This document shows, piece after piece, positions 9,256 through 16,430 of a stretch of 40,804 nucleotides of DNA; the first letter of the stretch is position 1, and each line of letters begins with the position of its first letter. The notes under the pieces are model-generated. The model did no database searches and had not been told where the DNA came from. It worked only from the letters and a program-made list of their open reading frames with translations. The DNA comes from Rhodospirillaceae bacterium (GTDB lineage Bacteria > Pseudomonadota > Alphaproteobacteria > Rhodospirillales > Rhodospirillaceae), in the NCBI GenBank assembly GCA_009693785.1, contig SHWP01000032.1, positions 1-40,804 on the forward strand, read 5' to 3'. The translations under genes and the position numbers were made by a program.

Positions 9256-9978
9256 ATGATGAAGTGGCTATTAAATTTAGCTTGGCTTGGGTTTGTCGCC
9301 GCTTTTTCGTTCCCAGCGCATGCTGAGATGGTGATGGTTTTCGGTGGCTCGGGGCGTATGGGCGCAGAAATCGTGAAGGTGTTGCGTGCCGCCAATCATG
9401 AGGTTGGCGTGTTCGTGCGCCCTACGTCGGATCGCTCGCTGCTGATAGATGTTCAAGTGACCTATGCCGAAGGCGATGTGATGAAGGCCGATGACGTGTT
9501 GCGGGCGATGAAGGCCAAGCCTTATACCGTCGTTGTCAACGCATTGTCGGGACGTAACAATACTGGCTCATTCTACGATACCAGCCAGTACAACATCACA
9601 GCCGCCGCCAAAGCAACGGGGGTGAAGCAGATCATGTTCATGGGCTCGCTGGGCGCTGGCGAGAGCCGGGCGGTTTACCCTGACAACCGCTGGGCCATGT
9701 TCAAAAATGTGCTATTACAAAAAGACCGCGCCGAGAAGGACATCATGGCCAGTGGCGTGGGTTATACAATCGTCCGCAACGACCAAATCATGCCCGAGAC
9801 CACGCCCGCCACAGGCACGGCGCGCCTGACCGAAGACCAAAAAGCCATGGGGGCGATCACCCGCATTGACTTGGCAGCGTTGGTGGTGGGCTGTGTCGCC
9901 GCGCCGCGTTGTATGAACAAGATCTTCCACGCGGTTGATACGATCAAACTTACACCCCAAACCACGCCTGCGAAGTAG
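9256..9978 (+). CDS. NmrA/SDR-like NAD(P)-binding protein with Sec signal peptide
   Basis: A 240-residue atypical short-chain dehydrogenase. Residues 1-23 (MMKWLLNLAWLGFVAAFSF + PAHA) are a Sec signal peptide; the Rossmann fold begins straight after it with EMVMVFGGSGRMGAEIVKVL (GGSGRMG at 30-36), followed by ADDVLRAMKAKPYTVVVNALSG and VKQIMFMGSLGAG. There is no YxxxK catalytic pair in the classical place, as is usual for NmrA-like/SDR_a5 proteins, which bind NAD(P) and may act as isomerase, reductase or sensor. Seven bases separate it from the upstream dehydrogenase. The leader on a nucleotide-binding protein repeats the oddity of its neighbour. ATG at 9256 or 9259 are equally possible starts. 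Confidence 0.8.
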   Translation: MMKWLLNLAWLGFVAAFSFPAHAEMVMVFGGSGRMGAEIVKVLRAANHEVGVFVRPTSDRSLLIDVQVTYAEGDVMKADDVLRAMKAKPYTVVVNALSGRNNTGSFYDTSQYNITAAAKATGVKQIMFMGSLGAGESRAVYPDNRWAMFKNVLLQKDRAEKDIMASGVGYTIVRNDQIMPETTPATGTARLTEDQKAMGAITRIDLAALVVGCVAAPRCMNKIFHAVDTIKLTPQTTPAK

Positions 9979-9995
9979 CCAGACAGGAGCAAGCC

Positions 9996-10739
9996 ATGAG
10001 CAAATTCTTAGTAGCATTATTGGGCATCGGCCTTGCAGCAGGGGCTGCGCTTGCTCAGGGACCAGCCTTAACGGACAAAAAGGCGGTAGAGCGCGTTGTG
10101 TCTGGTACGCTTGAATGCCGCACGCTTGAAGGCGCCAAGCCTTGTGGCAGCGATACCTGGACGCTGAGCGTGCAGACCGATGGTACGCGTATGCTACGGG
10201 CGTTCACCCAGCAGCCCGACCGGGGCATGCAAATTAGTATTGTATTGCGAGTGGCAGCCGATTTCCGGCCCTTGGAAGGTTTTACGCAAACTTACTCCGA
10301 AGGTAAATTTCTTGGCACGGGCTTTTTTGCGGTGAATGGCAATGTCCTAACAGCGTCAGTCAAGACACCCGAGCGCCAGTCGATTGAAACCATTGACGTT
10401 CCGCAGAACTTTTCATTGCTGATGCACCCGGTGTCTGCCGATGGCTGGCACTATGGGTATTACGACATGGCGAAGGGCGGTGTTCAGGAAAGTACACGCT
10501 GCGTTGTGGGCGGCGCCCGCGAGAGCGTGCGCTGCGCCATGACCAAGACACCGCTAGAGTTTGTCGCCAACGAACGCATCACGGTGCCAGCGGGGACTTT
10601 CGAGACGCGACATTTCAAATTCGGGCCGAACACGGAAGTTTGGCTGGCCGGGCCTGACAATGTGATGATTCAGCACGAATATCGCTCGTTTGGGACGCGC
10701 TACCAACTGACTGAACTCAAGGGCAAGATCGCGCCATAA
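9996..10739 (+). CDS. Secreted protein, possibly DUF3108-like
   Basis: A 247-residue protein with a signal peptide (MSKFLVALLGIGLAAGAALAQ, cleavage near residue 20) and an AGGAG ribosome site. The mature part is beta-rich. NERITVPAGTFETRHFKFG followed by TEVWLAGPDNVMIQHEY resembles the C-terminal strands of DUF3108-type lipid-binding barrels (VPAGTFET is the recurring motif), but the N-terminal half is not recognised. Three to four cysteines (LECRTLEGAKPCGSD, TRCVVGG, VRCAMTK) could form disulphides in the periplasm. Fourth exported product in a row in the same direction, 17 bases after the NmrA-like gene. Confidence 0.6.
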   Translation: MSKFLVALLGIGLAAGAALAQGPALTDKKAVERVVSGTLECRTLEGAKPCGSDTWTLSVQTDGTRMLRAFTQQPDRGMQISIVLRVAADFRPLEGFTQTYSEGKFLGTGFFAVNGNVLTASVKTPERQSIETIDVPQNFSLLMHPVSADGWHYGYYDMAKGGVQESTRCVVGGARESVRCAMTKTPLEFVANERITVPAGTFETRHFKFGPNTEVWLAGPDNVMIQHEYRSFGTRYQLTELKGKIAP

Positions 10740-10796
10740 ATGAAGGAAGGGCATGAATCCATCGATGATGAATTTCTGCGGCAATAGTTATTCACC

Positions 10797-11579
10797 TTGG
10801 ATTCATTTCTCGTTTTCCTGCTGGTCAAGGTCGTCTCGACTGCCAGCGTTGTGGTTGTAGCGTCGGTCGCAGCCGAGCGCCTTGGGCCCTTTTGGGGCGG
10901 TTTGGTGGCGTGCCTGCCGGTCTCGGCCGGTCCAGCTTATGTTTTATTGGCGATGCAACACGACGCGGCTTTTATTGCCGGCAGTGCGCTCTCAAGCCTT
11001 GCTTGTGGTGTGGCGACCTGGGCCTTTTTGCTGACGTTTATCCGGCTGGGACAACACTTCTCCATCGCGCCCAGTCTATTTGGCGCGTTATCAGTGTGGT
11101 TGGCCGTGGCGGTATCGGTTCGATTTACGCCCTGGAGTGTCGAAGGCGCGGTATTGATCAATATCGTAGCGTTTGCCCTGGCGCTGAAATTCACCCCGGT
11201 TCCCAAACTCGCGGCGATCTCGCCGCGCCTGGCGCAGCGCTGGTTTGAATTACCGTTGCGGGGCTTGATTGTCGGCGTTTTCGTGGCGCTGGTGGTGGCC
11301 CTGAGCGATGCCATCGGGCCGATGGCTACGGGTATCGCGGCGGTGTTTCCCATTACGTTGTCGAGCCTTGCGGTGATCATGAGCCGCAGCTTTGGCATGG
11401 CGGGCGCCACCATGGCCCTGAGTGCGGCGGTAAAGCCACTGATCGGCATTGTCATTGGGTTGCTGGTGCTTGTCCTGAGTGCCGAAAGCCTTGGTGCGTG
11501 GTCGGCCATGGCACTTGGTCTGGCTGCGTCAATGCTATGGCCGTTGGGCTTAATTCTGCAGCGCAAATTGGCCACATGA
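10797..11579 (+). CDS. Multi-pass inner membrane protein, unknown function
   Basis: A 260-residue very hydrophobic protein with about eight transmembrane segments, for example VVVVASVAAERLGPFWGG, GALSVWLAVAVSV, GLIVGVFVALVVALS and PLIGIVIGLLVLVLSA. The reading frame opens just after a stop at 10785 and the first start codon is TTG at 10797; no strong ribosome site is visible, so the start is uncertain. There is an internal similarity between the first half (ERLGPFWGGLVACLPVSAGPAY) and the second (DAIGPMATGIAAVFPITLSSLAV), suggesting a duplicated bundle. No family could be named. Same strand as its neighbours, 57 bases after the previous gene. Confidence 0.65.
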   Translation: MDSFLVFLLVKVVSTASVVVVASVAAERLGPFWGGLVACLPVSAGPAYVLLAMQHDAAFIAGSALSSLACGVATWAFLLTFIRLGQHFSIAPSLFGALSVWLAVAVSVRFTPWSVEGAVLINIVAFALALKFTPVPKLAAISPRLAQRWFELPLRGLIVGVFVALVVALSDAIGPMATGIAAVFPITLSSLAVIMSRSFGMAGATMALSAAVKPLIGIVIGLLVLVLSAESLGAWSAMALGLAASMLWPLGLILQRKLAT

Positions 11580-11654
11580 ATATGAACCGAACCTCTTGAT
11601 CTCCGATTGAGCCAGGATCAGGCTAGGGCGTTCATTTCAAAGAGGGGGGCAGTT

Positions 11655-12059
11655 ATGTCTGGAATGGTGTCGATGTTGTTATCGGTCACACTGACGACAA
11701 CCAGCGTCTTGGCGCTAATCTATATCGTGTTGTCGGCACGCGTTATTCAAGGCCGCCTGAAGTACCGCATCAGCTTGGGGCATGGCGGCAACGACGACAT
11801 GGAAAACCGAGTGCGCTCCCACGCCAATTTCTCCGAGTACGTGCCGCTGCTGCTCATCCTGATGGGGTTATTGGAATTGGGCGGGGCGAATAAAACCGCA
11901 CTGGCCTATGCAGGGGCGCTGCTGGTGGTTTGCCGCATCTTGCATCCCATTGGTATCCCGCGCCGCGTTCCCAATGCGTTCCGTTTCATCGGTACGGTGG
12001 GAACCTTTTCGTTGATCATCGCGGGCAGCGTGTACGGCCTGATCATGACGTTGGGATAG
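11655..12059 (+). CDS. MAPEG family membrane protein
   Basis: A 134-residue protein of the MAPEG family (membrane-associated proteins in eicosanoid and glutathione metabolism), the bacterial members of which are mostly uncharacterised glutathione-transferase-like membrane proteins. Family blocks: ARVIQGRLKYRISLGHGGND, then RVRSHANFSEYVPLLLILMGLLE, then RILHPIGI. Four transmembrane segments. The start at 11655 is preferred over an upstream TTG (11607) because GGGGGG lies about six bases before the ATG and the first helix begins directly after it. The next gene starts 9 bases downstream, so co-translation is likely. Confidence 0.85.
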   Translation: MSGMVSMLLSVTLTTTSVLALIYIVLSARVIQGRLKYRISLGHGGNDDMENRVRSHANFSEYVPLLLILMGLLELGGANKTALAYAGALLVVCRILHPIGIPRRVPNAFRFIGTVGTFSLIIAGSVYGLIMTLG

Positions 12060-12068
12060 GAGTTGATC

Positions 12069-12716
12069 GTGCGTCTCAAGGCCATCATTGGCGTCTTAGC
12101 CGTTTTGATATCGGCGCCGGTTTACGCCGAGACTGAAGCCGATGTGGCTAAGCTTGTGAGTTGGATGACGGGCGAGTTCAACGCCAAGGCGCAGTTTGCC
12201 GCCCTTGGGCCTGAAAAAGCCCGGCTGCGTGTGGCCTTCTCGACCAAGCTCGACATGCCCAATATTCCTGGCACTGTGACATTTGTGGAATGGCGCGACC
12301 CCGATGCCAATGGCCCCGTCACGAGCCAGCGTATATGGACCTACACGGCCATGGCTGATGGGATCGCCATGCACTTCTACACGTTGAATGCGACGGCGGA
12401 AAAGGTTCTCACCGGCATTCATTCCAGCACCGATCCGCGCGCCGCAGCTGCCAAGGCGCTGACGATCGCCGACCTGAATGCTTACCCCGACAACTGCACT
12501 TTTATGCTGAGAAAAAGGGGCGCCAATTTCGAGGGCCAGAACGGCAGCACCTGCACGATCTTCAATCGCAGGCTAGGCACGAACATGAATCCGATGGTGC
12601 TGATGCACATGGATGCCGACGGATACATCGAGGACGGCACGTTTGTGTATGAAGCGGTCGGAACCACACCTGCCAAAACCGAGCGCATCGTGCAGGACTT
12701 CAAGCGGGTGAAGTGA
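12069..12716 (+). CDS. Exported CpeT/CpcT-like protein
   Basis: A 215-residue protein with a signal peptide (MRLKAIIGVLAVLISAPVYA). The mature N-terminus ETEADVAKLVSWMTGEFNAKAQ matches the start of the CpeT/CpcT family (LxxWMxGxFSxxxQA), and the C-terminal half keeps the family plan: NCTFMLRKRGANFEGQNGSTC followed by DADGYIEDGTFVYEAVG. CpcT attaches bilins to phycobiliproteins in cyanobacteria; members in non-photosynthetic proteobacteria are exported and of unknown role, so no lyase function is claimed. GTG at 12069 is chosen because GGAG ends six bases before it; a TTG at 12063 has no spacing. The stop overlaps the next start (GTGA). Confidence 0.6.
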   Translation: MRLKAIIGVLAVLISAPVYAETEADVAKLVSWMTGEFNAKAQFAALGPEKARLRVAFSTKLDMPNIPGTVTFVEWRDPDANGPVTSQRIWTYTAMADGIAMHFYTLNATAEKVLTGIHSSTDPRAAAAKALTIADLNAYPDNCTFMLRKRGANFEGQNGSTCTIFNRRLGTNMNPMVLMHMDADGYIEDGTFVYEAVGTTPAKTERIVQDFKRVK

Positions 12717-13339
12717 TCACCACCGCCACCTCTGCCGTTACGCGGGACTTCGCCACCAACCGCCTGCTGCAAGGCTTGACCGCGATCTGCGCGCTGGTAT
12801 GGGTGTGGGCGGCCATCGACCCGGTCTATCGCATGGACTGGTTCTTGGAAAACATCCTGCTCTTCGTGGGATTAGGCGTTCTTGTGCTGATCTACAAAAC
12901 CCATCCGCTGTCGCAATTAGCTCATGTCTTCATCGCGGTGTTTTGGGTGCTGCACACGGTCGGCTCGCACTACACCTACTCCGAAGTGCCGCTCGGCCGA
13001 TGGCTGCAAGACATGTTTGCGATGGAGCGCAATCACTATGACCGCATCGTGCATTTCACCTTCGGTTTGCTACTCGCTTATCCGATCCGCGAGTTACTTA
13101 TGCGTGCTGCAGGTGTGCGTGGCTTCGTCTCATACATTTTTGCCTTCACGGTGGTGGTGGCCAATAGTGAGCTCTACGAGTTGATCGAATGGGCCGTGGC
13201 GCAGATCGTCAGCCCTGATGCGGCCATGGCTTATCTCGGCACACAGGGCGACGTGTTCGATGCCCAGAAAGATACGGGCCTAGCGCTGCTGGGAGCGCTG
13301 GCGGCTTTGGCGATCACCCGCCAGATGGAGCGGCGTTAG
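12713..13339 (+). CDS. YjdF/DUF2238-type membrane protein
   Basis: A 208-residue membrane protein with five to six transmembrane segments. The family signature is clear: HYTYSEVPLGRWLQDMFAMERNHYDRIVHF around residues 86-115, then ELYELIEWAV and AYLGTQGDVFDAQKDTGLALLGA. These correspond to the DUF2238 (YjdF) blocks. Function is unknown in the family. Translation starts at GTG 12713, overlapping the stop of the CpeT-like gene in a GTGA arrangement, so the two are translationally coupled. It is the last gene of the forward run that begins at 7239. Confidence 0.85.
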   Translation: MITTATSAVTRDFATNRLLQGLTAICALVWVWAAIDPVYRMDWFLENILLFVGLGVLVLIYKTHPLSQLAHVFIAVFWVLHTVGSHYTYSEVPLGRWLQDMFAMERNHYDRIVHFTFGLLLAYPIRELLMRAAGVRGFVSYIFAFTVVVANSELYELIEWAVAQIVSPDAAMAYLGTQGDVFDAQKDTGLALLGALAALAITRQMERR

Positions 13340-13365
13340 CGGCGGTCTGTGGATGACGGGGGAAT

Positions 13366-13381
13366 TGTTTCACGTGGAACA
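13366..13381. other. parS site for ParB chromosome partitioning
   Basis: The 16 bases TGTTTCACGTGGAACA read on the other strand as TGTTCCACGTGAAACA, which is the classical parS consensus bound by ParB/Spo0J. It is intergenic, 26 bases after the YjdF-like gene. parS sites cluster near the replication origin, so this places the window in the origin-proximal domain by inference. I saw no second copy. Confidence 0.85.
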
Positions 13382-13455
13382 ATTTGTCGACTCGAAAATT
13401 ACACCGCCGCTGTATGATGCAATGCATTATTCTTGTCCGGGCGATGGCGCCTGTT

Positions 13456-13487
13456 ATGCCTGTTTTAACAGGGAAATTAACAGGCAT
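13456..13487. repeat. Inverted repeat with three CCTGTT/AACAGG half-sites
   Basis: ATGCCTGTT (13456-13464) and AACAGGCAT (13479-13487) form a perfect 9-base inverted repeat; an additional AACAGG at 13467-13472 pairs with the left arm at 2-base spacing. The layout looks like an operator, but no adjacent functional gene is obvious. Confidence 0.5.
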
Positions 13488-13489
13488 CG

Positions 13490-13508
13490 TATACCGCTGC
13501 GGTATAAT
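13490..13508. repeat. Palindrome overlapping a TATAAT hexamer
   Basis: TATACCG (13490-13496), three bases, CGGTATA (13500-13506): a perfect 7-base inverted repeat. TATAAT at 13503-13508 could be a forward -10 box, but no good -35 box is at the right distance and no intact gene follows. Confidence 0.4.
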
Positions 13509-13567
13509 TATTCAGCGCCGGTATGACGCAGCGCAGCATACATGAGGCGACGATCGAAGGCGCCTCA

Positions 13568-13761
13568 TCACATGCTGCGAAAATGATCCGCCACAGTCCA
13601 CACACCGATGATGATGATGAACAGTATGCCCGCGATGAGTTTGAGCGGAACCTAGGTGAGGTATTGCTGCGCGAGATTGCCAATCAACACGGTGGCCAGT
13701 TGGGTTTTATCCCCCAGTTCGGCCAAAAAGACCGATACAAAGATCGCGAAAAATCGAGCAT
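13568..13761 (-). pseudogene. Decayed GDT1/TMEM165 (UPF0016) family gene
   Basis: A strong ribosome site GGAGGA stands 3 bases before ATG at 13761, but the frame breaks after four codons. Adding one T to the T-run (13749-13753 on the other strand) restores MLDFFAIFVSVFLAELGDKT, which contains the family's cation-binding motif ELGDKT. The same frame then continues LATVLIGNLAQQYLT, hits TAG at about 13654, and goes on VPLKLIAGILFIIIIGVWT to a TGA at 13568; this tail matches the C-terminus of the roughly 90-residue members. Against those, about 30 residues are missing between LATVL and IGNLAQQY. With one base restored the span is exactly 65 codons. Frameshift, nonsense codon and deletion together mean a true pseudogene of a putative Mn/Ca exporter. 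Confidence 0.75.
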
Positions 13762-13800
13762 GAGTCCTCCGATACTGTCACGCTGAGGTGTGGCGGCGCG

Positions 13801-14415
13801 CTATCGCACGCCAAAACCAAAATCGTCGAATAACGTCACGCTATCGGCCTTGGTCCAAAGGCCGACTTGGCCTGCACCCGCGATGGAATTGTCGGTAGCG
13901 TCGATGACGCGTTGCCCATCGAACACCACCGCAAAGGTGTTTCCCGTAAATTCGACCCGCAAGCGGTGCCACTGTCGGGGCGTGACTTTCACATCGGCAC
14001 TTTTGAACGCCACGCGCCGCCCATTGATGGTGTGATAAATGGTCACGTTGTCTTCCAGCGCGTTGGCGCGGGCGATGTAGTAATTATCCTTATCTTTCGC
14101 CCGCCAAATCACGCCACCGGCTTGATCTTCATTGCCAGCGATCGCTTTGAATTGGACCTCGACATAGCCATCGGCAAAGTTGGTGCCGTCCTTCATGCAG
14201 ATCGGAAATGTTCCCTCCGCCGATTGCTTGAGAACGTTGGTGCCTGAAGGCGCGCTGGCATCGGCCTCGACTGTCCAAATAGATTTTCCGCTACCGGTTA
14301 CAGCCGCTGTCCACCCGGGCGGTGGTTGGCCAACGGCTGCGTCATCAAACGACAGTGTATCGGCATGGGCAGTGGTGATACTCGCCAATAAAATTCCGGC
14401 AAAAATCCAATTCAT
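13801..14415 (-). CDS. Secreted LamG/DUF1080-like beta-sandwich protein
   Basis: A 204-residue protein with a signal peptide (MNWIFAGILLASITTAHA, cleavage near residue 18). The mature part follows the concanavalin-like jelly-roll seen in DUF1080/LamG domains: FADGYVEVQFKAIAG, QAGGVIWRAKDKDNYYIARANAL, PRQWHRLRVEFTGNTFAVVFDGQ, and GAGQVGLWTKADSVTLFDDF. Such domains bind or hydrolyse sugars; no catalytic residues can be assigned, so a binding or accessory role in the periplasm is as likely. It lies 68 bases downstream of the flavoprotein gene at 14484 in the same direction and may be its cotranscribed partner; the GDT1 pseudogene follows 30 bases later. Confidence 0.65.
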   Translation of the reverse strand: MNWIFAGILLASITTAHADTLSFDDAAVGQPPPGWTAAVTGSGKSIWTVEADASAPSGTNVLKQSAEGTFPICMKDGTNFADGYVEVQFKAIAGNEDQAGGVIWRAKDKDNYYIARANALEDNVTIYHTINGRRVAFKSADVKVTPRQWHRLRVEFTGNTFAVVFDGQRVIDATDNSIAGAGQVGLWTKADSVTLFDDFGFGVR

Positions 14416-14483
14416 GGCGATGCTCCCTGTGCCACGGAATGGTACAGGGAAGCTGAGGACTGCGGCGATTTATTGTGCTGGCT

Positions 14484-15989
14484 TTACGCCCCAATCGGCA
14501 GGCGTTCGCCCAGGAGGCGCCCCAGCGTCAGCGCAGGCGTGAGCATCATCCCTGGGGCAAAGGCGTTGCCCAGCGTCGCGCCGCTGCCCAGCACTTCGCC
14601 CACCGCATAAAGGTTGGGTATCACCGAGCCGTCGGCCCTTAGTACCCGTAGGTCTTTGTCCACCACGATGCCAATCGACGATGTGGCCGATGTGCCGTAG
14701 TGAATCACGGCGTAGTAGGGGGCCTGGGTCAGTGCGCGCGGCATATGCTTGCGGCCGAACTTATCACTACCCGACTTCACACTTTCATTATAAGCGCGCA
14801 CGGATTGTTCGAGGCCCTTGGCGTCAACGCCGGCCTTGGCGGCCAGTTCGGCCAGTGTATCGGCGCGGTGGAACATCGGGTGTTTGTTGAAGTGTTGCGC
14901 CAGTTGGTCGCGCGTCCACTTGGCGATGGCCACCGGCGCGTTTTGGAAAACGCCATCATCGAACACAACAGCAAAGCGGAATTTATCAAGCGCCACCAAG
15001 CCGCGCTCGCGATTGTACGTCAGCGGCTCGTCTTCGCACACAAAACGCTGACCTGCGTTATTCACCCAAATTTCCCAAGGTTGGCGCTCTTGCGGTGCGG
15101 TGATGAAGCGCGCATAGGGCCGGGCCGGGAATTTATCGGTGGTGAGGATCGAGCCCGAACCGGCGCGGTGCAGTTCCTTGCCGCGCAATTTGCCGCCCAC
15201 GGCCGTGGCTAGCTCCAGCCCATCGCCCTGCGCTTGGGGGTAAGAGCCCGCCGCATAAGTGGGATTACCGATCAAGCGCTCGAATAACACCGGGTTCATG
15301 GCGTAGCCGCCGGTGGTGATGAGGATATGGCGGCCCTTGAATGTTAGCTCCTGGCCATTCGATGTGGCGCGCACGCCCTCGACGGCGCCATTGGCAGCGG
15401 TGAGCAGGCCCGTCACGCGGGTGCTAAGTTGGGTGACCACGCGGCCGCTGGCCAGTTCGGGCTCAAGTTCCTTGACCACAACTTTCAAAATGTCGCGGCC
15501 TTCGCCCTTGCCCCAAATGTAGCGCGGCGTGGTGTAAGCCGGCCGGCCCGGGCTATCGCCGGTAACGGGGTGATCGGGCAGGGGCGTGAGGCCGTTATCT
15601 AACAGCCAATTGATCGTGGCGGGCGCGTTATCGACAGTGGTGCGCACAATGCTGGCATCGGCCAGGCCACGGGTGATGCGCATGACGTCATCGTAGTGCT
15701 TGTCGCGCGTGTCATCGGTGATGCCCTTGGCGGCTTGCGTGCGTGTGCCCGCCGCCGCGACCTGCCCATTGGCTAAATGCATCGTGCCGCCCACTTGGTC
15801 GGCCGCGTCGATCAGCAGCACCTTGGCGCCACGGCGCGAGGCGAAAATAGCCGCCGGTAAACCCGCCGTGCCCGCACCAACGATGACATAGTCCCAGGCA
15901 ACTGTTTGGGCGGCTGCGGCCCGTTCACTCGCTGTCATAGTGCTAAGTCCTGCCGCCACGGATGAGCCGAGGAAAATCCGTCGTTTCAT
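14484..15989 (-). CDS. Tat-exported FAD-dependent oxidoreductase (fumarate reductase/ketosteroid dehydrogenase-like)
   Basis: A 501-residue flavoprotein of the FAD_binding_2 type. The leader MKRRIFLGSSVAAGLSTMTA carries a twin-arginine motif and ends near an Ala-rich AAAAQ. DYVIVGAGTAGLPAAIFASRRGAKVLLID is the FAD dinucleotide fold, and IPNLYAVGEVLGSGATLGNAF near the C-terminus is the second FAD-contact block. WLLDNGLTPLP and GRHILITTGGYAMNP fit the fumarate reductase/3-ketosteroid dehydrogenase group. Substrate unknown. An upstream GTG (16028) would add 13 residues before the leader; ATG 15989 puts RR at residues 3-4 and is preferred. It is clearly paralogous to the frameshifted flavoprotein at 16802-18309, from which it is separated by the brnTA module. 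Confidence 0.85.
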   Translation of the reverse strand: MKRRIFLGSSVAAGLSTMTASERAAAAQTVAWDYVIVGAGTAGLPAAIFASRRGAKVLLIDAADQVGGTMHLANGQVAAAGTRTQAAKGITDDTRDKHYDDVMRITRGLADASIVRTTVDNAPATINWLLDNGLTPLPDHPVTGDSPGRPAYTTPRYIWGKGEGRDILKVVVKELEPELASGRVVTQLSTRVTGLLTAANGAVEGVRATSNGQELTFKGRHILITTGGYAMNPVLFERLIGNPTYAAGSYPQAQGDGLELATAVGGKLRGKELHRAGSGSILTTDKFPARPYARFITAPQERQPWEIWVNNAGQRFVCEDEPLTYNRERGLVALDKFRFAVVFDDGVFQNAPVAIAKWTRDQLAQHFNKHPMFHRADTLAELAAKAGVDAKGLEQSVRAYNESVKSGSDKFGRKHMPRALTQAPYYAVIHYGTSATSSIGIVVDKDLRVLRADGSVIPNLYAVGEVLGSGATLGNAFAPGMMLTPALTLGRLLGERLPIGA

Positions 15990-16102
15990 GGCCGATGCGC
16001 CCTTGAGATGAGTGTGAAGTGACTGCACGGTAAAGCGTAGTTTTGTGCCGGGTTAAAGGCGGCGCGCGGGGTGCTTTCGTGGGGCGAACGGGGCGGGGTA
16101 GG

Positions 16103-16151
16103 TTGTGTCTGATCACATTTATATTTATAATTAATATGTATGATATATCAT
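16103..16151 (+). promoter_or_regulatory. Promoter and palindromic operator of brnTA
   Basis: TTGTGT (16103-16108), 17 bases, then a perfect TATAAT (16126-16131); transcription would start near 16138. The 12-base perfect palindrome ATGATATATCAT (16140-16151) sits at that start point, where binding of the antitoxin complex would block transcription. The region is AT-rich compared with its surroundings. Autoregulation is known for BrnTA; this operator is inferred. Confidence 0.65.
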
Positions 16152-16154
16152 TAT

Positions 16155-16430
16155 ATGATGGACTTCGAATGGGGCGAGGCCAAGTATGCATCTAACCTGC
16201 GCAAGCATGGCGTTGGCTTTCGTGGTGCATCGCGGGTGTTTAATGAACTCATGATGATCCGCAAGGATACCCGCCGCGACTACGGCGAAGATCGCTTTAT
16301 CGCCGTGGGGGCCTACGACGGCCTGATCGTTAAAATCATTTACACGCAGCGCGGTAATCGCGTGCGTATCATTTCGGCCTGGAGGGCCAGCCGCCATGAA
16401 GCAAGGGCGTATCGTGCGATACACGGCTGA
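16155..16430 (+). CDS. brnT: BrnT family ribonuclease toxin
   Basis: A protein of about 91 residues matching BrnT, the RelE-fold ribonuclease toxin. Family blocks: MDFEWGEAKYASNLRKHGVGF at the N-terminus, VFNE, DYGEDRFIAVGAYDG in the middle and RVRIISAWRASRHEARAY at the end. The ATG pair at 16155/16158 is chosen because an earlier in-frame ATG at 16140 lies inside the operator palindrome, two bases from the predicted transcription start. The brnA gene overlaps its 3' end by 35 bases. It sits in opposite orientation to the flanking flavoprotein genes, as an insertion between them. Confidence 0.88.
   Translation: MMDFEWGEAKYASNLRKHGVGFRGASRVFNELMMIRKDTRRDYGEDRFIAVGAYDGLIVKIIYTQRGNRVRIISAWRASRHEARAYRAIHG

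Noticed and set aside
13477..13786. Open frames of 68 codons (reverse) and 87 codons (forward) over the GDT1 remnant
   Set aside because: The reverse frame of GDT1, with one base restored, gives a recognisable family match; the other frames have no motif, and are shadows.
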